DNA from: Oscillibacter sp.
GTDB taxonomy: Bacteria > Bacillota > Clostridia > Oscillospirales > Oscillospiraceae
Reading direction: 5' to 3'
Assembly: GCA_017526785.1 (NCBI GenBank)
Contig: JAFXQV010000015.1
Coordinates: 108,858-172,857 of the forward strand
DNA length: 64,000 nt
The notes below the pieces were generated by a model, which saw nothing but the letters and a program-made list of their open reading frames with translations, searched no databases and was not told the DNA's origin. Shown here one piece after another: positions 47,993-56,882 of this stretch. A program made the position numbers and the translations under genes. Position 1 is the first letter of the stretch. Every line of letters begins with the position of its first letter.

Positions 47993-50257
47993 TTACGGAA
48001 GCAGTTGATTTTCACCGGTAATAACGGCGTACGTGGGTTCCTTCTCGAAGTACGCGTTGATAATGTTGACGGCGGTTGGTGCCAAGTGCGCGCCCGCCGC
48101 GCCCTGCTCGATGACCATGCCGATGGCGATTTCCGGCTCATAGTACGGGGCGAAGCAGACGAAAACGCCGTTATTGGTACGCCCCGCGCCCAGTTGCGCG
48201 GTACCCGTTTTCGCGGCGGCGTCCACGACGCAGTTTTGGAAGTAGCGGTCAAGCGAGGTCAGCACGAGGTTCCGCATGCCCGTTTTGACGGCTTTCAGAT
48301 TCGCCGTGGAGATGTCAATCACGTTGACAGGGGTCGTGTCGCCGACGGCCAACACTTCGCTGTTGTCGTAGGCCTTGACGCATTTGAGCAAGTGCGCCTT
48401 GCAGTGCTTGCCGCCGGAAACGAGGGTTGCCATGTAGTTGGCCAGTTGCAGGGGCGTGTAAATCTGGTTCGACTGCCCGAACGCCGCCCACGGCGCTTGG
48501 TCTTGGCCAACGGGATTCGTGGCGCGCTGTCCGGTGGTGTCGCCCGTCTCGATTCCGGTATGCTCGCCGAGGCCGAACTGCTGTAACCAGAAATTCAGGG
48601 TGTTCAGCCCCATGCGGTAGCCCATTTCCGCGAAAAAGACGTTGCAGGAATTCGTGATTGCCTGCGTGATGTTCTGCCGCCCGTGGCCGGAGAGGTGCCA
48701 GCAGTTGGCGTAGGCGTTGGTGCCGGGGTACGTCCAGCGGCCGCCGTCGTAGTAGCGCTCGTTCAGGCCGATTTTCCCGGACTGGAGTGCGGCGATAGCC
48801 GTGGCGGGCTTGAGCGTCGACCCGGGCGGATACGCGCTCATGGTCACGCGGTTGATTAGCGGCTTTGCGGGGTTGTCGCTGAGAGCCTTGTATTTCTGGG
48901 CGTCGTAGTAGTCGGTGGGCTCGAAAGTGGGGTAGGACGCCATGGCGAGTATTTCGCCCGTGCCGACCTTCACGACGGCGACGCCCGCGCCGCGCTTATT
49001 GCTTCCGTCCTGCGCGTTCATGGCCTCCACGCCGTCGCGGAGCGCGTCCTCCACTTTGGCCTGAAAATCAAGGTCAATGGTCAGTTCGACCGTCGCGCCG
49101 GGTTGTGGAGTGCGCGAGTAGTATTCGCCCGTGACCTTGCCCTCCTCGCTGACGGACAGCACGCGGCGGCCGTTCTTGCCCTGCAGGTACTGCTCAAACG
49201 CCGCCTCGACGCCGCTTCGGCCGATTATCGCGTCAAGCGGGTAATCCTTGTAAAGCGGGTTCTCCAAGTCCTCCTGAAACAGACTGCTGACGTTGCCCAG
49301 AATATGCGCGGCGCGTTTGGTCTCGTACTTGCGAACGGACGAATTGACGACTTTCACGCCGACAAAGTTGCCGTCCGACAGCATGGAGATAAACGGCGTG
49401 TCGATGTTCTCCGTGAGGATATAGGAACTGTTGTCGCCGAGCGTCTGACGCTGTTTGAGTTCGTAGCGGATGCCGACGACTTTTCGGGCGTCGGCGGGGG
49501 AGTAGTCCTCCGGGATTTCCATGTCCTCCCGCATCCAGCCCAAGACCATTTCCGGCGTAACCCCGGCGTCCGCCAAGAGTTCGGAAGTCAGCAAGTCCGG
49601 CGACAGGCGCTCCATAAGCGTCTTTTTGTCGGGGACGTATACCCCGGACGTGTCCGGACTGCCTTTCAGTAGCTTCTTGACCCTGCCCTTGAAATCTTCG
49701 GGTTCCTGCGCGGCGGCCTCCGCGGCCTCCGCAGCGGCCTGCTCCAAGTCGGCGGTGTCCACAAGGGCGCGGTGGTTCAGCAGGTATTCGCCGATGAGTT
49801 CGCGGCTGGCCTTGAAGTTGGTCAAGTACCGCAAGAGCCGCCGCCGCTGTGCGTTCGAGACCTCGTCCACGGTGAACGAAAACGGCTCCTCTTTCGTGAC
49901 GGGAAGCGTATCCGCCCACGGGCGTCCCTGCTCTTCAAACAGGTTCAGCAGACGCAGAATGGCGGCGTTCTGGTCTTCGTCCTTTTTGAGTAACGCCGGG
50001 TCAAAGGTGAGGTCGTAGGCCGACGCGTTGGAAATCAGCGTCGTTCCGTTGCGGTCGGTGACAATGCCCCGGGAGGCCTTGATAGTCTCCGTACGCACAA
50101 TCGAGCGCGTCGACTGGCTCAGATACTCCTCGTGGTGGATTATCTGCGTGTTGTAGAGGACGCCGAAAAACAACAGCATGACCGTGGCGATACCGCCCGC
50201 CAGCAGAAACAGGCGTCCCAGCCGCACAGGAGATTCATTGTCGCGGTGATAGTTCAA
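47993..50257 (-). CDS. mrdA: Penicillin-binding protein 2 (elongasome transpeptidase)
   Basis: This 754-residue class B PBP crosslinks peptidoglycan during cell elongation. One N-terminal transmembrane helix (about residues 15-37, LFLLAGGIATVMLLFFGVL) is followed by the PBP dimer domain (VRTETIKASRGIVTDRNGT and IIGRSGVEAAFEQYLQG). The transpeptidase domain has the active-site serine in YPPGSTLKPATAI (SxxK), SCN in TNSCNVFFAEMG, and KTG in AAKTGTAQLG. An Ala/Glu-rich insert at about residues 170-200 makes it longer than most PBP2s. It directly follows mreD and mreC, fitting the elongasome role. RodA and MreB are not in the window. Confidence 0.93.
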   Translation of the reverse strand: MNYHRDNESPVRLGRLFLLAGGIATVMLLFFGVLYNTQIIHHEEYLSQSTRSIVRTETIKASRGIVTDRNGTTLISNASAYDLTFDPALLKKDEDQNAAILRLLNLFEEQGRPWADTLPVTKEEPFSFTVDEVSNAQRRRLLRYLTNFKASRELIGEYLLNHRALVDTADLEQAAAEAAEAAAQEPEDFKGRVKKLLKGSPDTSGVYVPDKKTLMERLSPDLLTSELLADAGVTPEMVLGWMREDMEIPEDYSPADARKVVGIRYELKQRQTLGDNSSYILTENIDTPFISMLSDGNFVGVKVVNSSVRKYETKRAAHILGNVSSLFQEDLENPLYKDYPLDAIIGRSGVEAAFEQYLQGKNGRRVLSVSEEGKVTGEYYSRTPQPGATVELTIDLDFQAKVEDALRDGVEAMNAQDGSNKRGAGVAVVKVGTGEILAMASYPTFEPTDYYDAQKYKALSDNPAKPLINRVTMSAYPPGSTLKPATAIAALQSGKIGLNERYYDGGRWTYPGTNAYANCWHLSGHGRQNITQAITNSCNVFFAEMGYRMGLNTLNFWLQQFGLGEHTGIETGDTTGQRATNPVGQDQAPWAAFGQSNQIYTPLQLANYMATLVSGGKHCKAHLLKCVKAYDNSEVLAVGDTTPVNVIDISTANLKAVKTGMRNLVLTSLDRYFQNCVVDAAAKTGTAQLGAGRTNNGVFVCFAPYYEPEIAIGMVIEQGAAGAHLAPTAVNIINAYFEKEPTYAVITGENQLLP

Positions 50258-50322
50258 TGGACATGCCCCCTTTCAAGTCAAGAACAGTGTAACATCTTTT
50301 GCGCAATAACACAAGCGGAAAT

Positions 50323-50853
50323 TCAGGCCGTACCCTTGTGCATTTCCTCGTAGCGCGTCCTGTCGGCGACGAGCCGGAAAAGAAGCGTCATGAGGGGCGA
50401 CATGATGGGAACCGTCACGAGAAATTCCCGGAGTGTGAGATGTAGCCCCGTCATCCACGGGGAGGGGTCGCCCCAAGTCCAGAGCAGGAAGCAGTGGAAG
50501 AAGCCGTTGATTGCGAACGCGAGCGCCGAGACGGCGTACGAACACAGCAAGCCCGCAGGAAGCAGTTCCCGCGAGAGAAGAGAGGCTATCATCGCCGCGA
50601 CGGGAAACGAGAGTGTGTAGAAGCAGGGCAGGCTCTCCGGCAGGAGCAGGTCACAGAACACGCCCATGAGAAGCGCGAACGCCCCGCCGAATCCCGGGGA
50701 ATCCATCGTGGCGGGAATCACGGCCAGAAGCGGGTACAAAAACGGAATCACGCCCAGAAAGTGAATATGTTGCGCGGCACTCTGCACCGTCAGGCAGAGC
50801 AGAGCCGCAAGCAGATAGAGCGTCCACTTGAAAATGACGGCGTATCGGAACAT
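50323..50853 (-). CDS. mreD: Rod shape-determining protein MreD
   Basis: A 176-residue membrane protein with about five hydrophobic helices and short loops, the size and profile of MreD. Sequence of this family is poorly conserved; the call rests on the topology (e.g. LYLLAALLCLTVQSAAQH, GFGGAFALLMGVFCDLL) and on its place directly between mreC and the PBP2 gene. It is a component of the cell-elongation complex, linking MreC to the membrane enzymes. It starts 16 bases after mreC and has a weak ribosome site. Confidence 0.85.
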   Translation of the reverse strand: MFRYAVIFKWTLYLLAALLCLTVQSAAQHIHFLGVIPFLYPLLAVIPATMDSPGFGGAFALLMGVFCDLLLPESLPCFYTLSFPVAAMIASLLSRELLPAGLLCSYAVSALAFAINGFFHCFLLWTWGDPSPWMTGLHLTLREFLVTVPIMSPLMTLLFRLVADRTRYEEMHKGTA

Positions 50854-50869
50854 GTCGCGGCCTCCCCTC

Positions 50870-51712
50870 TCAAGTGACGATGTCGAACGACTTAATAATG
50901 GCGACCTGCGTCAGCCCGTTCACATCCGATTGGGGCGTCAGAATGGCGTACGGCGCGGAGCCGGAATCGTTCAGGCGCACTTCGTCGACAGTGCCGATGA
51001 CCAGCCCGGACGGGTAGTAGCCGCCCACGCCCGACGTTACGACGAGGTCCCCGGCCAGCAGACGACTGTCCGCCGGGAGGTAGTCGAGGCGAACCTGCCC
51101 CTTTTCCATGAGGGCGAATTCCCCTTTCAGCACGCCTAATTCCTTTGTGCGGAACACCTGCGCCCCAATGGACGTGTCGGTGTCAATCAGCGTCCGCATG
51201 GTTGACCAGTTCGACCCGGCGCGCTCAATCACGCCCACCAGAGCGCCCGTCGGGTCAATGACGCAGTTGCCGACGTTCACGCCGTGGTCGGTACCCTTGT
51301 CGAGCGTGACGGCGGAAGTCCAGTTGGAGACCGTATACTCCGTGATGAGGGCGGTTTCCAAGTCGGACAAATCGCGGCGCTGTTGGCGCAAGCCCAGCCA
51401 TTCCCGGAGGCGGCGGTTTTCCTCGCTGTCGTTCTCGGCCTGACGGATAGCCGCTTCCATGTCGGCAATTTGTTTGCGGAGCGCGGCGTTTTCCTCTTCC
51501 AGTTGCGTCACGTCGCGGCGGTGGATTTCCCGGTCATTGAACCAGAGCGCGAACTTACTGCCGGCCGCACGGAAGGGCGTGGCCAGTATATTGACGGCGT
51601 TTTCCGGCAGGGACGACGCCGCGCCCGTCAGGGACGCCGCCGCCAGCAGTGCCGACAGAACCGCCGCGACCAGTAGAAGCCAAAGCCCGTTGTTTCTGAA
51701 AAAGTCATTCAT
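50870..51712 (-). CDS. mreC: Rod shape-determining protein MreC
   Basis: A 280-residue bitopic protein that scaffolds the elongasome. The N-terminal transmembrane helix is about residues 8-28 (GLWLLLVAAVLSALLAAASL). A coiled coil follows (about 65-105, VTQLEEENAALRKQIADMEA). The extracytoplasmic double beta-barrel contains GTDHGVNVGNCVID and GDLVVTSGVGGYYPSGLVIG, strongly typical of MreC. The start was placed at the ATG after GGGAGGG; an upstream in-frame codon would add 18 residues overlapping maf. Its neighbours mreD and PBP2 complete the set. Confidence 0.93.
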   Translation of the reverse strand: MNDFFRNNGLWLLLVAAVLSALLAAASLTGAASSLPENAVNILATPFRAAGSKFALWFNDREIHRRDVTQLEEENAALRKQIADMEAAIRQAENDSEENRRLREWLGLRQQRRDLSDLETALITEYTVSNWTSAVTLDKGTDHGVNVGNCVIDPTGALVGVIERAGSNWSTMRTLIDTDTSIGAQVFRTKELGVLKGEFALMEKGQVRLDYLPADSRLLAGDLVVTSGVGGYYPSGLVIGTVDEVRLNDSGSAPYAILTPQSDVNGLTQVAIIKSFDIVT

Positions 51713-51746
51713 AAATCCCAGTTCCCTCCCGTGCGGAATTGTTAGA

Positions 51747-52325
51747 TTAGAGCAGGCGCAGGCCAAACTCGGACAGCATGCCGTCTAAAAGCGGGAGCGG
51801 CAGTCCGATAACGTTGGACACGTCGCCGTCCACGCGTTCCACAAGCAGAATCCCGCGTGCCTGTAAGCCGTACGCCCCGGCCTTGTCCATGGGTTCCCCG
51901 GTGGCGATATAGCGCAGAAGCGTTTCACGCGACGCCGGGCGGAAAGTAACGTCTGTGGCTTCCGAGCGGGTCAGAAACGCTAAGCCCTGCCGGACGGTGA
52001 CGCCCGTGCAAACGATGTGCCGCCGCCCCTGCAGAGCGGTCAGCATGCGCAAGGCGTCGGCTTCGTCGTGGGGCTTGCCGAGGCGCAGTCCGTCTAAAAA
52101 CACCATGGTGTCGGCGGTGATTACAATTTCGTCCGGCGCGGCGGGGACGGCTTGCGCCTTTTGTAACGATACCGCCTCCACGGTCTCACGCGGGGAGAGG
52201 CCGTCCGGCAACTCTTCGGCCACGTCGGGAACCCGGACGACGAAATCTGTCACGCCGACTTGCCGGAGCAGGTCGCGCCGCCGCGGCGAACCCGAACCTA
52301 ATACCAGTTTCACGTTGACCCTCAC
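51747..52325 (-). CDS. maf: Maf-family nucleotide pyrophosphatase
   Basis: This 192-residue enzyme hydrolyses dTTP, UTP or modified NTPs to monophosphates and is linked to septum inhibition. Signatures are LGSGSPRRRDLLRQVGV at the N-terminus, ITADTMVFLDG in the centre, and EPMDKAGAYGLQ with the catalytic lysine region. The start is GTG overlapping the dut stop (GTGA); a second in-frame GTG four codons later is possible. The maf-mreC-mreD order is common in Firmicutes and supports the cell-shape cluster. Confidence 0.93.
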   Translation of the reverse strand: MRVNVKLVLGSGSPRRRDLLRQVGVTDFVVRVPDVAEELPDGLSPRETVEAVSLQKAQAVPAAPDEIVITADTMVFLDGLRLGKPHDEADALRMLTALQGRRHIVCTGVTVRQGLAFLTRSEATDVTFRPASRETLLRYIATGEPMDKAGAYGLQARGILLVERVDGDVSNVIGLPLPLLDGMLSEFGLRLL

Positions 52326-52753
52326 TTTCCGGTGGAACCGAATCCGCCCCGGTCGGGCGCGGACAGGCGTCCCACGGTCTCGAAGCGCAACGCAGGTTGA
52401 TTGCGCACAATCCGGAACTGGCAGATTCTCGAACCCTTTTCAATGGTGACATCCCGCGTCGCGTACGCCGGGAACTTCCACTCGTCGCCGTCGCCGCGAT
52501 AGGCGTTGTCAATGACGCCCATGGAGTTTGTCTGTAGAATGCCGTAGTTTGGAAAGGTGGAACTGCGCGGGACAATATGCGCCTCGAAGCCGTCGGGCAG
52601 GGCAATCGCCACGCCCAGCGGAATCAGGCGGAAGTCCCCGGCGGACATCGTGACGGTTTCGGCGGTGTAGAGGTCGACCCAGTCGGACTTCCCGCCGACA
52701 TAGCCGAGTTCCGGCAGGCCGTCCGCCAGATAGCGGACATAAATTGTTTCCAT
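52322..52753 (-). CDS. dut: Deoxyuridine 5'-triphosphate nucleotidohydrolase (dUTPase)
   Basis: This 143-residue trimeric dUTPase converts dUTP to dUMP and keeps uracil out of DNA. Motifs: motif 1 in MSAGDFRLIPLGVAIALP, motif 2 in HIVPRSSTFPNYGI, motif 3 around IDNAYRGDGDEW, motif 4 in KGSRICQFRIV and motif 5 near the C-terminus (DRGGFGSTGK). All five are intact. The gene has an AGGAGAA site and sits 15 bases after the U32 peptidase gene. Confidence 0.95.
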   Translation of the reverse strand: METIYVRYLADGLPELGYVGGKSDWVDLYTAETVTMSAGDFRLIPLGVAIALPDGFEAHIVPRSSTFPNYGILQTNSMGVIDNAYRGDGDEWKFPAYATRDVTIEKGSRICQFRIVRNQPALRFETVGRLSAPDRGGFGSTGK

Positions 52754-52768
52754 AGATAGATTCTCCTG

Positions 52769-54931
52769 TCACTCCACGCCGCGCCCGTACAGCCCGCGCG
52801 TAAACGCGCCGTCGGCCGGAAGCCCGTCACGGTAGCCTCGTATTACGCGGACGCATTCGGCGGGGGATTCGGTCGTGAAGCGCAGACGCGCGAACGAAAG
52901 CCCGATTTTCCGCCACGCGTCGCGGTCGGCGAGCCAGAGCGGGCAACTGTTTTCGATTTCGGTACGCCCGCCGAAGGCGTCGAGCAACGGGAACGCCGCG
53001 CCCGCGCGGTCTGTCAGCGTGTCGCCGGAACGCGTGCCGCCGGGGCGGTTCTCCGTAATCATGAGCGGGAGGCGTCCGTAGACAATCGCCTCGAACGGCA
53101 GGGGCTTTTTCATGTCGCGGATTTGCCCCGTACGCAGTTCAAAGGAGACGCACACAGATTGCAAGCCGTGCCGGGCTAACCAAGCGGCGGAATACGCGTT
53201 GGTGACGTTCAGGCCGAAGTCGCCGTAAGCGGCGGCATGTTCGATGAGCGGCAGGTGTCCGATATTCCCGGCGACGACGCCCGACACCGGGGCGCGGCGC
53301 AACAGTTCCCGCAAGGCGTCCTCGTCGCGGTCGCGCCAGACGCGCGGCAGGATTGCGCAGAGTTCCACGTCGCGGAGCCAGTCCGGGGCGGCGAAGCCAT
53401 GCCCGAACCATTCCAGCGGGACGGCAACCCGCGCCGGGGACAGTTCCAGCAGTTCCGGCACAAGCTGTCCGGGGTCGCATACGGAGACCGTATAGCGGGG
53501 GGCGTCTGCGGAATCGGCCAAGCGCGGCGCGTCCGGCGTGGAATCGGGCAAGCGTGACGCGTCGGCCGTAAAATCGTTGTCGGGCAACTGCGGCGCGGGG
53601 CGTTCCCGGCGTTCGGGAACCGCCACGCGGCACGCCGTCAACGCGTCCAAGGCGTCGCGCCGTAGCGCGTTCAACGCGCTGACGGGCAACGATAACCCGT
53701 CGCCGACCTCGACCCGTACCGTGTCGCAGACATACGGCGTCGCGCCCGTCTTGCGGAGCTGTTCCGACACCGCCTCCGGCGTCAGCGGGCGATTCCGCGC
53801 CGCCTCCGGCACCTGTCCCGACACGCTGACGCGGTGTCCGTCCGCGTCCGAGACCGTCAAGCGCGATTCCGCGCCGTTTTGTATGGCGCAGTGACAGGAA
53901 ACCGTAATTTTCCGCTTGCGGCCGTTTTCGTATGTCCCCCGCGCTTCCGCGTCGTCGCCGTCGCCGGAACGCGTCCCGAACATGTGTGCCCCGGGGCGGC
54001 CGTTCCAGTAGCCGTCCGTGAAGCCGGAGCGCGAAAAAGCGCGCTCTAACAGCGCGGCCTCCGCCGCCGTGGGCTTGCGGCGCTCGCGCAGTAAGTCCGC
54101 GTAAACCGACGTGACCGCCGCGACGTACTCCGGGCGCTTCAGGCGTCCCTCGATTTTCAGACACGCCACGCCCATGTCACACAGTTCTTGAAGATGTGCG
54201 CTCATGTTCATGTCTTTGAGGCTCAGCGCGTGGGCGTTCGCGGCGCTCTTGTCTCCCACCTCTGGGGGGAGATGTCGCCGTAAGGCGACAGAGGGGGGCG
54301 TATCGTCACCCGCTCTAAGCGTTGTCACACTGCACGGCAGTCGGCAGGGCTGGGCGCAACGGCCGCGATTCCCCGAACGTCCGCCGATAACCGCGCTCAT
54401 CTCGCACTGTCCCGAATAGCACATGCACAGCGCGCCGTGGACGAACGTCTCGATTTCCGCGCCGCCATTGGCGCAGAGCGCCGCGACATCCTCCCGCGAA
54501 CACTCCCGCGCCGCCACGACGCGCGTACAACCCGCGTCGCGCAGTACCCGGACGCCGCCCGACGTAAACACGCTCATTTGTGTGCTTGCGTGTAGCGGCA
54601 AATCCGGCAGGCAGTCGCGCAGCAGCGACAACAAGCCCCAGTCCTGCACAAGTACGGCGTCGACGCCCAAGCGTGAGGCCATACGCGCCTGTTCGAGTGC
54701 GGCGGGGAGTTCGCGGTCGGTCAAAAGCGTGTTGAGTGTCAGGTAGACCCGCACACCGTAGAGGTGGCAGTAGCGCAGGGCGTCGCGGAACTCAATTTCG
54801 GAGAACCCGGACGCCCGGACGCGCGCGTGAAACTGTCCGTAACCCAGATATACGGCGTCCGCGCCGTTCTGCACGGCGGCGCGTAAGGCCTCCGGCGACC
54901 CGGCGGGCGCTAAGAGTTCCGGGCGGTTCAT
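52769..54931 (-). CDS. U32-family peptidase / RlhA-like protein with in-frame insertions
   Basis: This 720-residue U32 protein has ELLAPAGSPEALRAAVQNGA and DAVYLGYGQFHARVRASGF at the N-terminus, the QDWGLLSLLR and FVHGALCMCYSGQCEMSA motifs, and GNRGRCAQPCRLPC with the Fe-S-type cysteines. SLKDMNM and CLKIEGRLKRPEYVAAV follow. Related proteins act as tRNA/rRNA hydroxylation factors or collagenase-like peptidases; the role here is unsettled. Two odd segments interrupt the family alignment. One is a proline-rich stretch after residue 210 encoded by a palindromic element. The other is a 30-bp tandem repeat near residue 465 (SRLPDSTPDAP/RLADSADAP). Start overlaps the zapA stop by four bases. Confidence 0.85.
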   Translation of the reverse strand: MNRPELLAPAGSPEALRAAVQNGADAVYLGYGQFHARVRASGFSEIEFRDALRYCHLYGVRVYLTLNTLLTDRELPAALEQARMASRLGVDAVLVQDWGLLSLLRDCLPDLPLHASTQMSVFTSGGVRVLRDAGCTRVVAARECSREDVAALCANGGAEIETFVHGALCMCYSGQCEMSAVIGGRSGNRGRCAQPCRLPCSVTTLRAGDDTPPSVALRRHLPPEVGDKSAANAHALSLKDMNMSAHLQELCDMGVACLKIEGRLKRPEYVAAVTSVYADLLRERRKPTAAEAALLERAFSRSGFTDGYWNGRPGAHMFGTRSGDGDDAEARGTYENGRKRKITVSCHCAIQNGAESRLTVSDADGHRVSVSGQVPEAARNRPLTPEAVSEQLRKTGATPYVCDTVRVEVGDGLSLPVSALNALRRDALDALTACRVAVPERRERPAPQLPDNDFTADASRLPDSTPDAPRLADSADAPRYTVSVCDPGQLVPELLELSPARVAVPLEWFGHGFAAPDWLRDVELCAILPRVWRDRDEDALRELLRRAPVSGVVAGNIGHLPLIEHAAAYGDFGLNVTNAYSAAWLARHGLQSVCVSFELRTGQIRDMKKPLPFEAIVYGRLPLMITENRPGGTRSGDTLTDRAGAAFPLLDAFGGRTEIENSCPLWLADRDAWRKIGLSFARLRFTTESPAECVRVIRGYRDGLPADGAFTRGLYGRGVE
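53511..53570 (-). repeat. 30-bp tandem repeat inside the U32 peptidase gene
   Basis: Two adjacent 30-bp copies (53511-53540 and 53541-53570) share most positions and duplicate ten codons in a variable linker. Confidence 0.8.
54253..54299 (-). repeat. Palindromic element inserted in frame in the U32 peptidase gene
   Basis: The segment contains the hairpin gtcgccgtaaggcgac flanked by CT/AG-rich arms (cacctctggggggaga and cagaggggggcg). It encodes PPSVALRRHLPPEVGD, which does not fit the U32 family. Confidence 0.65.
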
Positions 54932-55551
54932 TCACCCTCGGCGGCGCTCCCGGCTTCGGGGGCGGGTTGGGCTTCGACTTCCGGGGCGGCTTCGACTTCC
55001 GGCGCGGGTTCGGCTTCCGGCGCGGCGTCGACTTCCGGCGCGGCGTCGGCCTCGACTTCCTCCACGGTCTCAACCTTCACGGCCTCGGCCTTGGTCTTGC
55101 GCGTCTTGCGGGGGCGCTTCGACTTCTCCACGATATCCGCCATGGCGGATTCGTCCAGCGGGAACGCGGCGGCGTCCGCGTCGGCCTTCTGCGACTTCTG
55201 CAGGCTCTTTTCGGCCTTGCTCAACGCCTTTTCGGCCTTTTCGAGCTTCTTTTGCAGGCTGAGATTCTCGCGCTTGAACGCGTTGGCCTCGGCTTTCGCG
55301 CTGGCCTCGGCGTCAAGGGCGCTCTTAATCTGCGCCCGGAGCTGTTCGTCGGTCAGGCGAACCTTGAAGAGGTCGTCGGCGATATTCAGCGCGGCCATAA
55401 TCGCGGCGTCCATGCGCCCCATGCGCGTGGTCAGCATTTTTTGCATTTCGGCGTTGACGTGCATGCCGACCGCCTGTGTGTACTCTATGGAATTTTCGGT
55501 AATCAGCTTGAACTCCTCGCCGCAGATTTTCACGGTTACGCTGTTGCTCAT
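54928..55551 (-). CDS. zapA: Cell-division protein ZapA with an extended acidic tail
   Basis: This 207-residue protein promotes FtsZ bundling. Residues 1-75 match the short ZapA family (SVTVKICGEEFKLITEN, then GMHVNAEMQKML, ALNIADDLF). A long coiled coil follows (about residues 78-135). The last 70 residues are unusual: a Lys/Arg patch (KSKRPRKTRKTKAE) and then a repetitive Ala/Pro/Glu/Val tail with units such as APEVEAAPEVEA. Typical Firmicutes ZapA is about 85-100 residues, so the tail doubles its size. The start ATG is preceded by AGAGGAG. Confidence 0.88.
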   Translation of the reverse strand: MSNSVTVKICGEEFKLITENSIEYTQAVGMHVNAEMQKMLTTRMGRMDAAIMAALNIADDLFKVRLTDEQLRAQIKSALDAEASAKAEANAFKRENLSLQKKLEKAEKALSKAEKSLQKSQKADADAAAFPLDESAMADIVEKSKRPRKTRKTKAEAVKVETVEEVEADAAPEVDAAPEAEPAPEVEAAPEVEAQPAPEAGSAAEGE

Positions 55552-55621
55552 GGCAAATACTCCTCTCGGTTGTATCATTTCCCGGCGCGCGCCGGGGACG
55601 TGCTTTGACATCATCCGACTT

Positions 55622-55630
55622 ATTATAGCA
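55622..55630 (-). promoter_or_regulatory. Extended -10 promoter ahead of zapA
   Basis: Minus strand TGCTATAAT (TGn extended -10) lies about 70 bases before the zapA ATG; no good -35 is seen. It could drive the zapA-U32-dut-maf-mreCD-mrdA operon. Confidence 0.55.
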
Positions 55631-55708
55631 CAGTCCCGGCGCGAACGCCACAAGAAAATAGGATTCTTTCTGAAATTTTCAACAAAAATTCGGGAAATTG
55701 TGGAAAGA

Positions 55709-56476
55709 TTATGGGATGCCGTAAAGGCGCATGCCGTTTTCCCAAGTCGCCCGGGACATCTCCTCGGCCGTGACGCCCTTCCACTCCGCCAGTTTCCGGA
55801 CAATATACGGCAAGTTCCGGCTGTCGTTGCGCTTACCCCTGTTCGGCACCGGGGACAGGTACGGCGAATCCGTCTCGACCACGATTCTGTCCAGCGGCGT
55901 CACGGCGACGACTTCGGCGGCGCGGCGGGCGTTCGGGTACGTCACCGGGCCGTCGAACCCCAGATACCAGCCCCGCCGCACCAGTTCCGACGCCATTTCC
56001 GCGCTCCCCGAAAAGCAGTGGAACACGCCCCGCGCCTCCGGGTACTCCCGGACTATCGCCATGCAGTCCCCGTGCGCCTCGCGGTCGTGTACAATCACGG
56101 GAAGTCCCAGCTCAATGGACAATTCCAGTTGCCGCCGGAAAATCGTCTGCTGGAACTCTTTGGGCGGGTTCTCCTTCCAGTAGTAGTCCAGCCCGATTTC
56201 CCCGACGGCCACGACGCCCGGTGCCGCGCATAACCGCCGGAGTTCGTCAAATTCGGCGTCGCCCGCCCCGGCACAGTCCTCGGGGTGAAGCCCCACGGCC
56301 GCGCGGACGTGCGGGAAACGCCCGGCCAGTTCCACGGCCGCGCGTGACGACGGAATGTCACAGCCGGGGTTCACGACCAGTTCCACCCCGGCGGCCGGAA
56401 GCGCCGACAGCACCGCGTCACGGTCGGCGTCAAAGCGTGTCGAATCATAGTGCGCGTGGGTATCGAACAGCGGCAT
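55709..56476 (-). CDS. tatD: TatD-family metal-dependent DNase
   Basis: This 255-residue TIM-barrel hydrolase binds two divalent metals. N-terminal metal ligands are in LFDTHAHYDS (HxH), the central glutamate in VAVGEIGLDYYWK, histidines in PVIVHDREAHGD and VFHCFSGS, and the final aspartate in VVETDSPYLSPVP. TatD proteins act as 3'-5' exonucleases on DNA or RNA and in D-Tyr-tRNA or oxidative-damage repair. Length is normal. The start at MPLF was chosen because GGGAGGCG lies at correct spacing; the upstream frame lacks similarity. It ends about 80 bases before the zapA promoter. Confidence 0.93.
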   Translation of the reverse strand: MPLFDTHAHYDSTRFDADRDAVLSALPAAGVELVVNPGCDIPSSRAAVELAGRFPHVRAAVGLHPEDCAGAGDAEFDELRRLCAAPGVVAVGEIGLDYYWKENPPKEFQQTIFRRQLELSIELGLPVIVHDREAHGDCMAIVREYPEARGVFHCFSGSAEMASELVRRGWYLGFDGPVTYPNARRAAEVVAVTPLDRIVVETDSPYLSPVPNRGKRNDSRNLPYIVRKLAEWKGVTAEEMSRATWENGMRLYGIP

Positions 56477-56547
56477 AACGTCACGCCTCCCATAAAAGAA
56501 CATCCCCCCGAACCACAACATCACAGCGCGGCTTGGGGGGTCACATG

Positions 56548-56811
56548 TCAGCCAACCTGATTGAGTTTCAAGGTCATGGCGCTTTTTTTGTGCGCGGCGG
56601 CGTTTCTGTGGAGTACGCCACGCGCTACGGCTTGGTCGACCTTCTTGACCGCCACGCGGTACGTCGACTCGGCTACGGCGCGGTCATTCTCGGCTACGGC
56701 GGCCTCGAACTTCTTCACGGCGGTTTTCATATCGGATTTCCGGGCGCGGTTGCGGATGTTCCGGGCTTTTCCGATGAGGTCACGCTTCTTCGCGGACTTG
56801 ATATTCGGCAA
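56548..56811 (-). CDS. rpsT: 30S ribosomal protein S20
   Basis: This 87-residue primary-binding protein of 16S rRNA is recognisable by MPNIKSAKKRDLIGKARNIR and the C-terminal GVLHRNAAAHKKSAM. Basic helices dominate, as expected. The ATG is preceded by GGAGGGAAAA. A clean promoter lies about 45 bases upstream. It begins the leftward cluster, though tatD, 71 bases further on, could be read separately. Confidence 0.95.
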   Translation of the reverse strand: MPNIKSAKKRDLIGKARNIRNRARKSDMKTAVKKFEAAVAENDRAVAESTYRVAVKKVDQAVARGVLHRNAAAHKKSAMTLKLNQVG

Positions 56812-56853
56812 CGTTTTTCCCTCCTTCCCGAATGTCGCGTTACATGGAAAGAC

Positions 56854-56882
56854 ATTGTACCAGATGATTCCGCGGAATGCAA
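56854..56882 (-). promoter_or_regulatory. Promoter of rpsT
   Basis: Minus strand TTGCAT, 17-base spacer, TACAAT. Confidence 0.75.
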
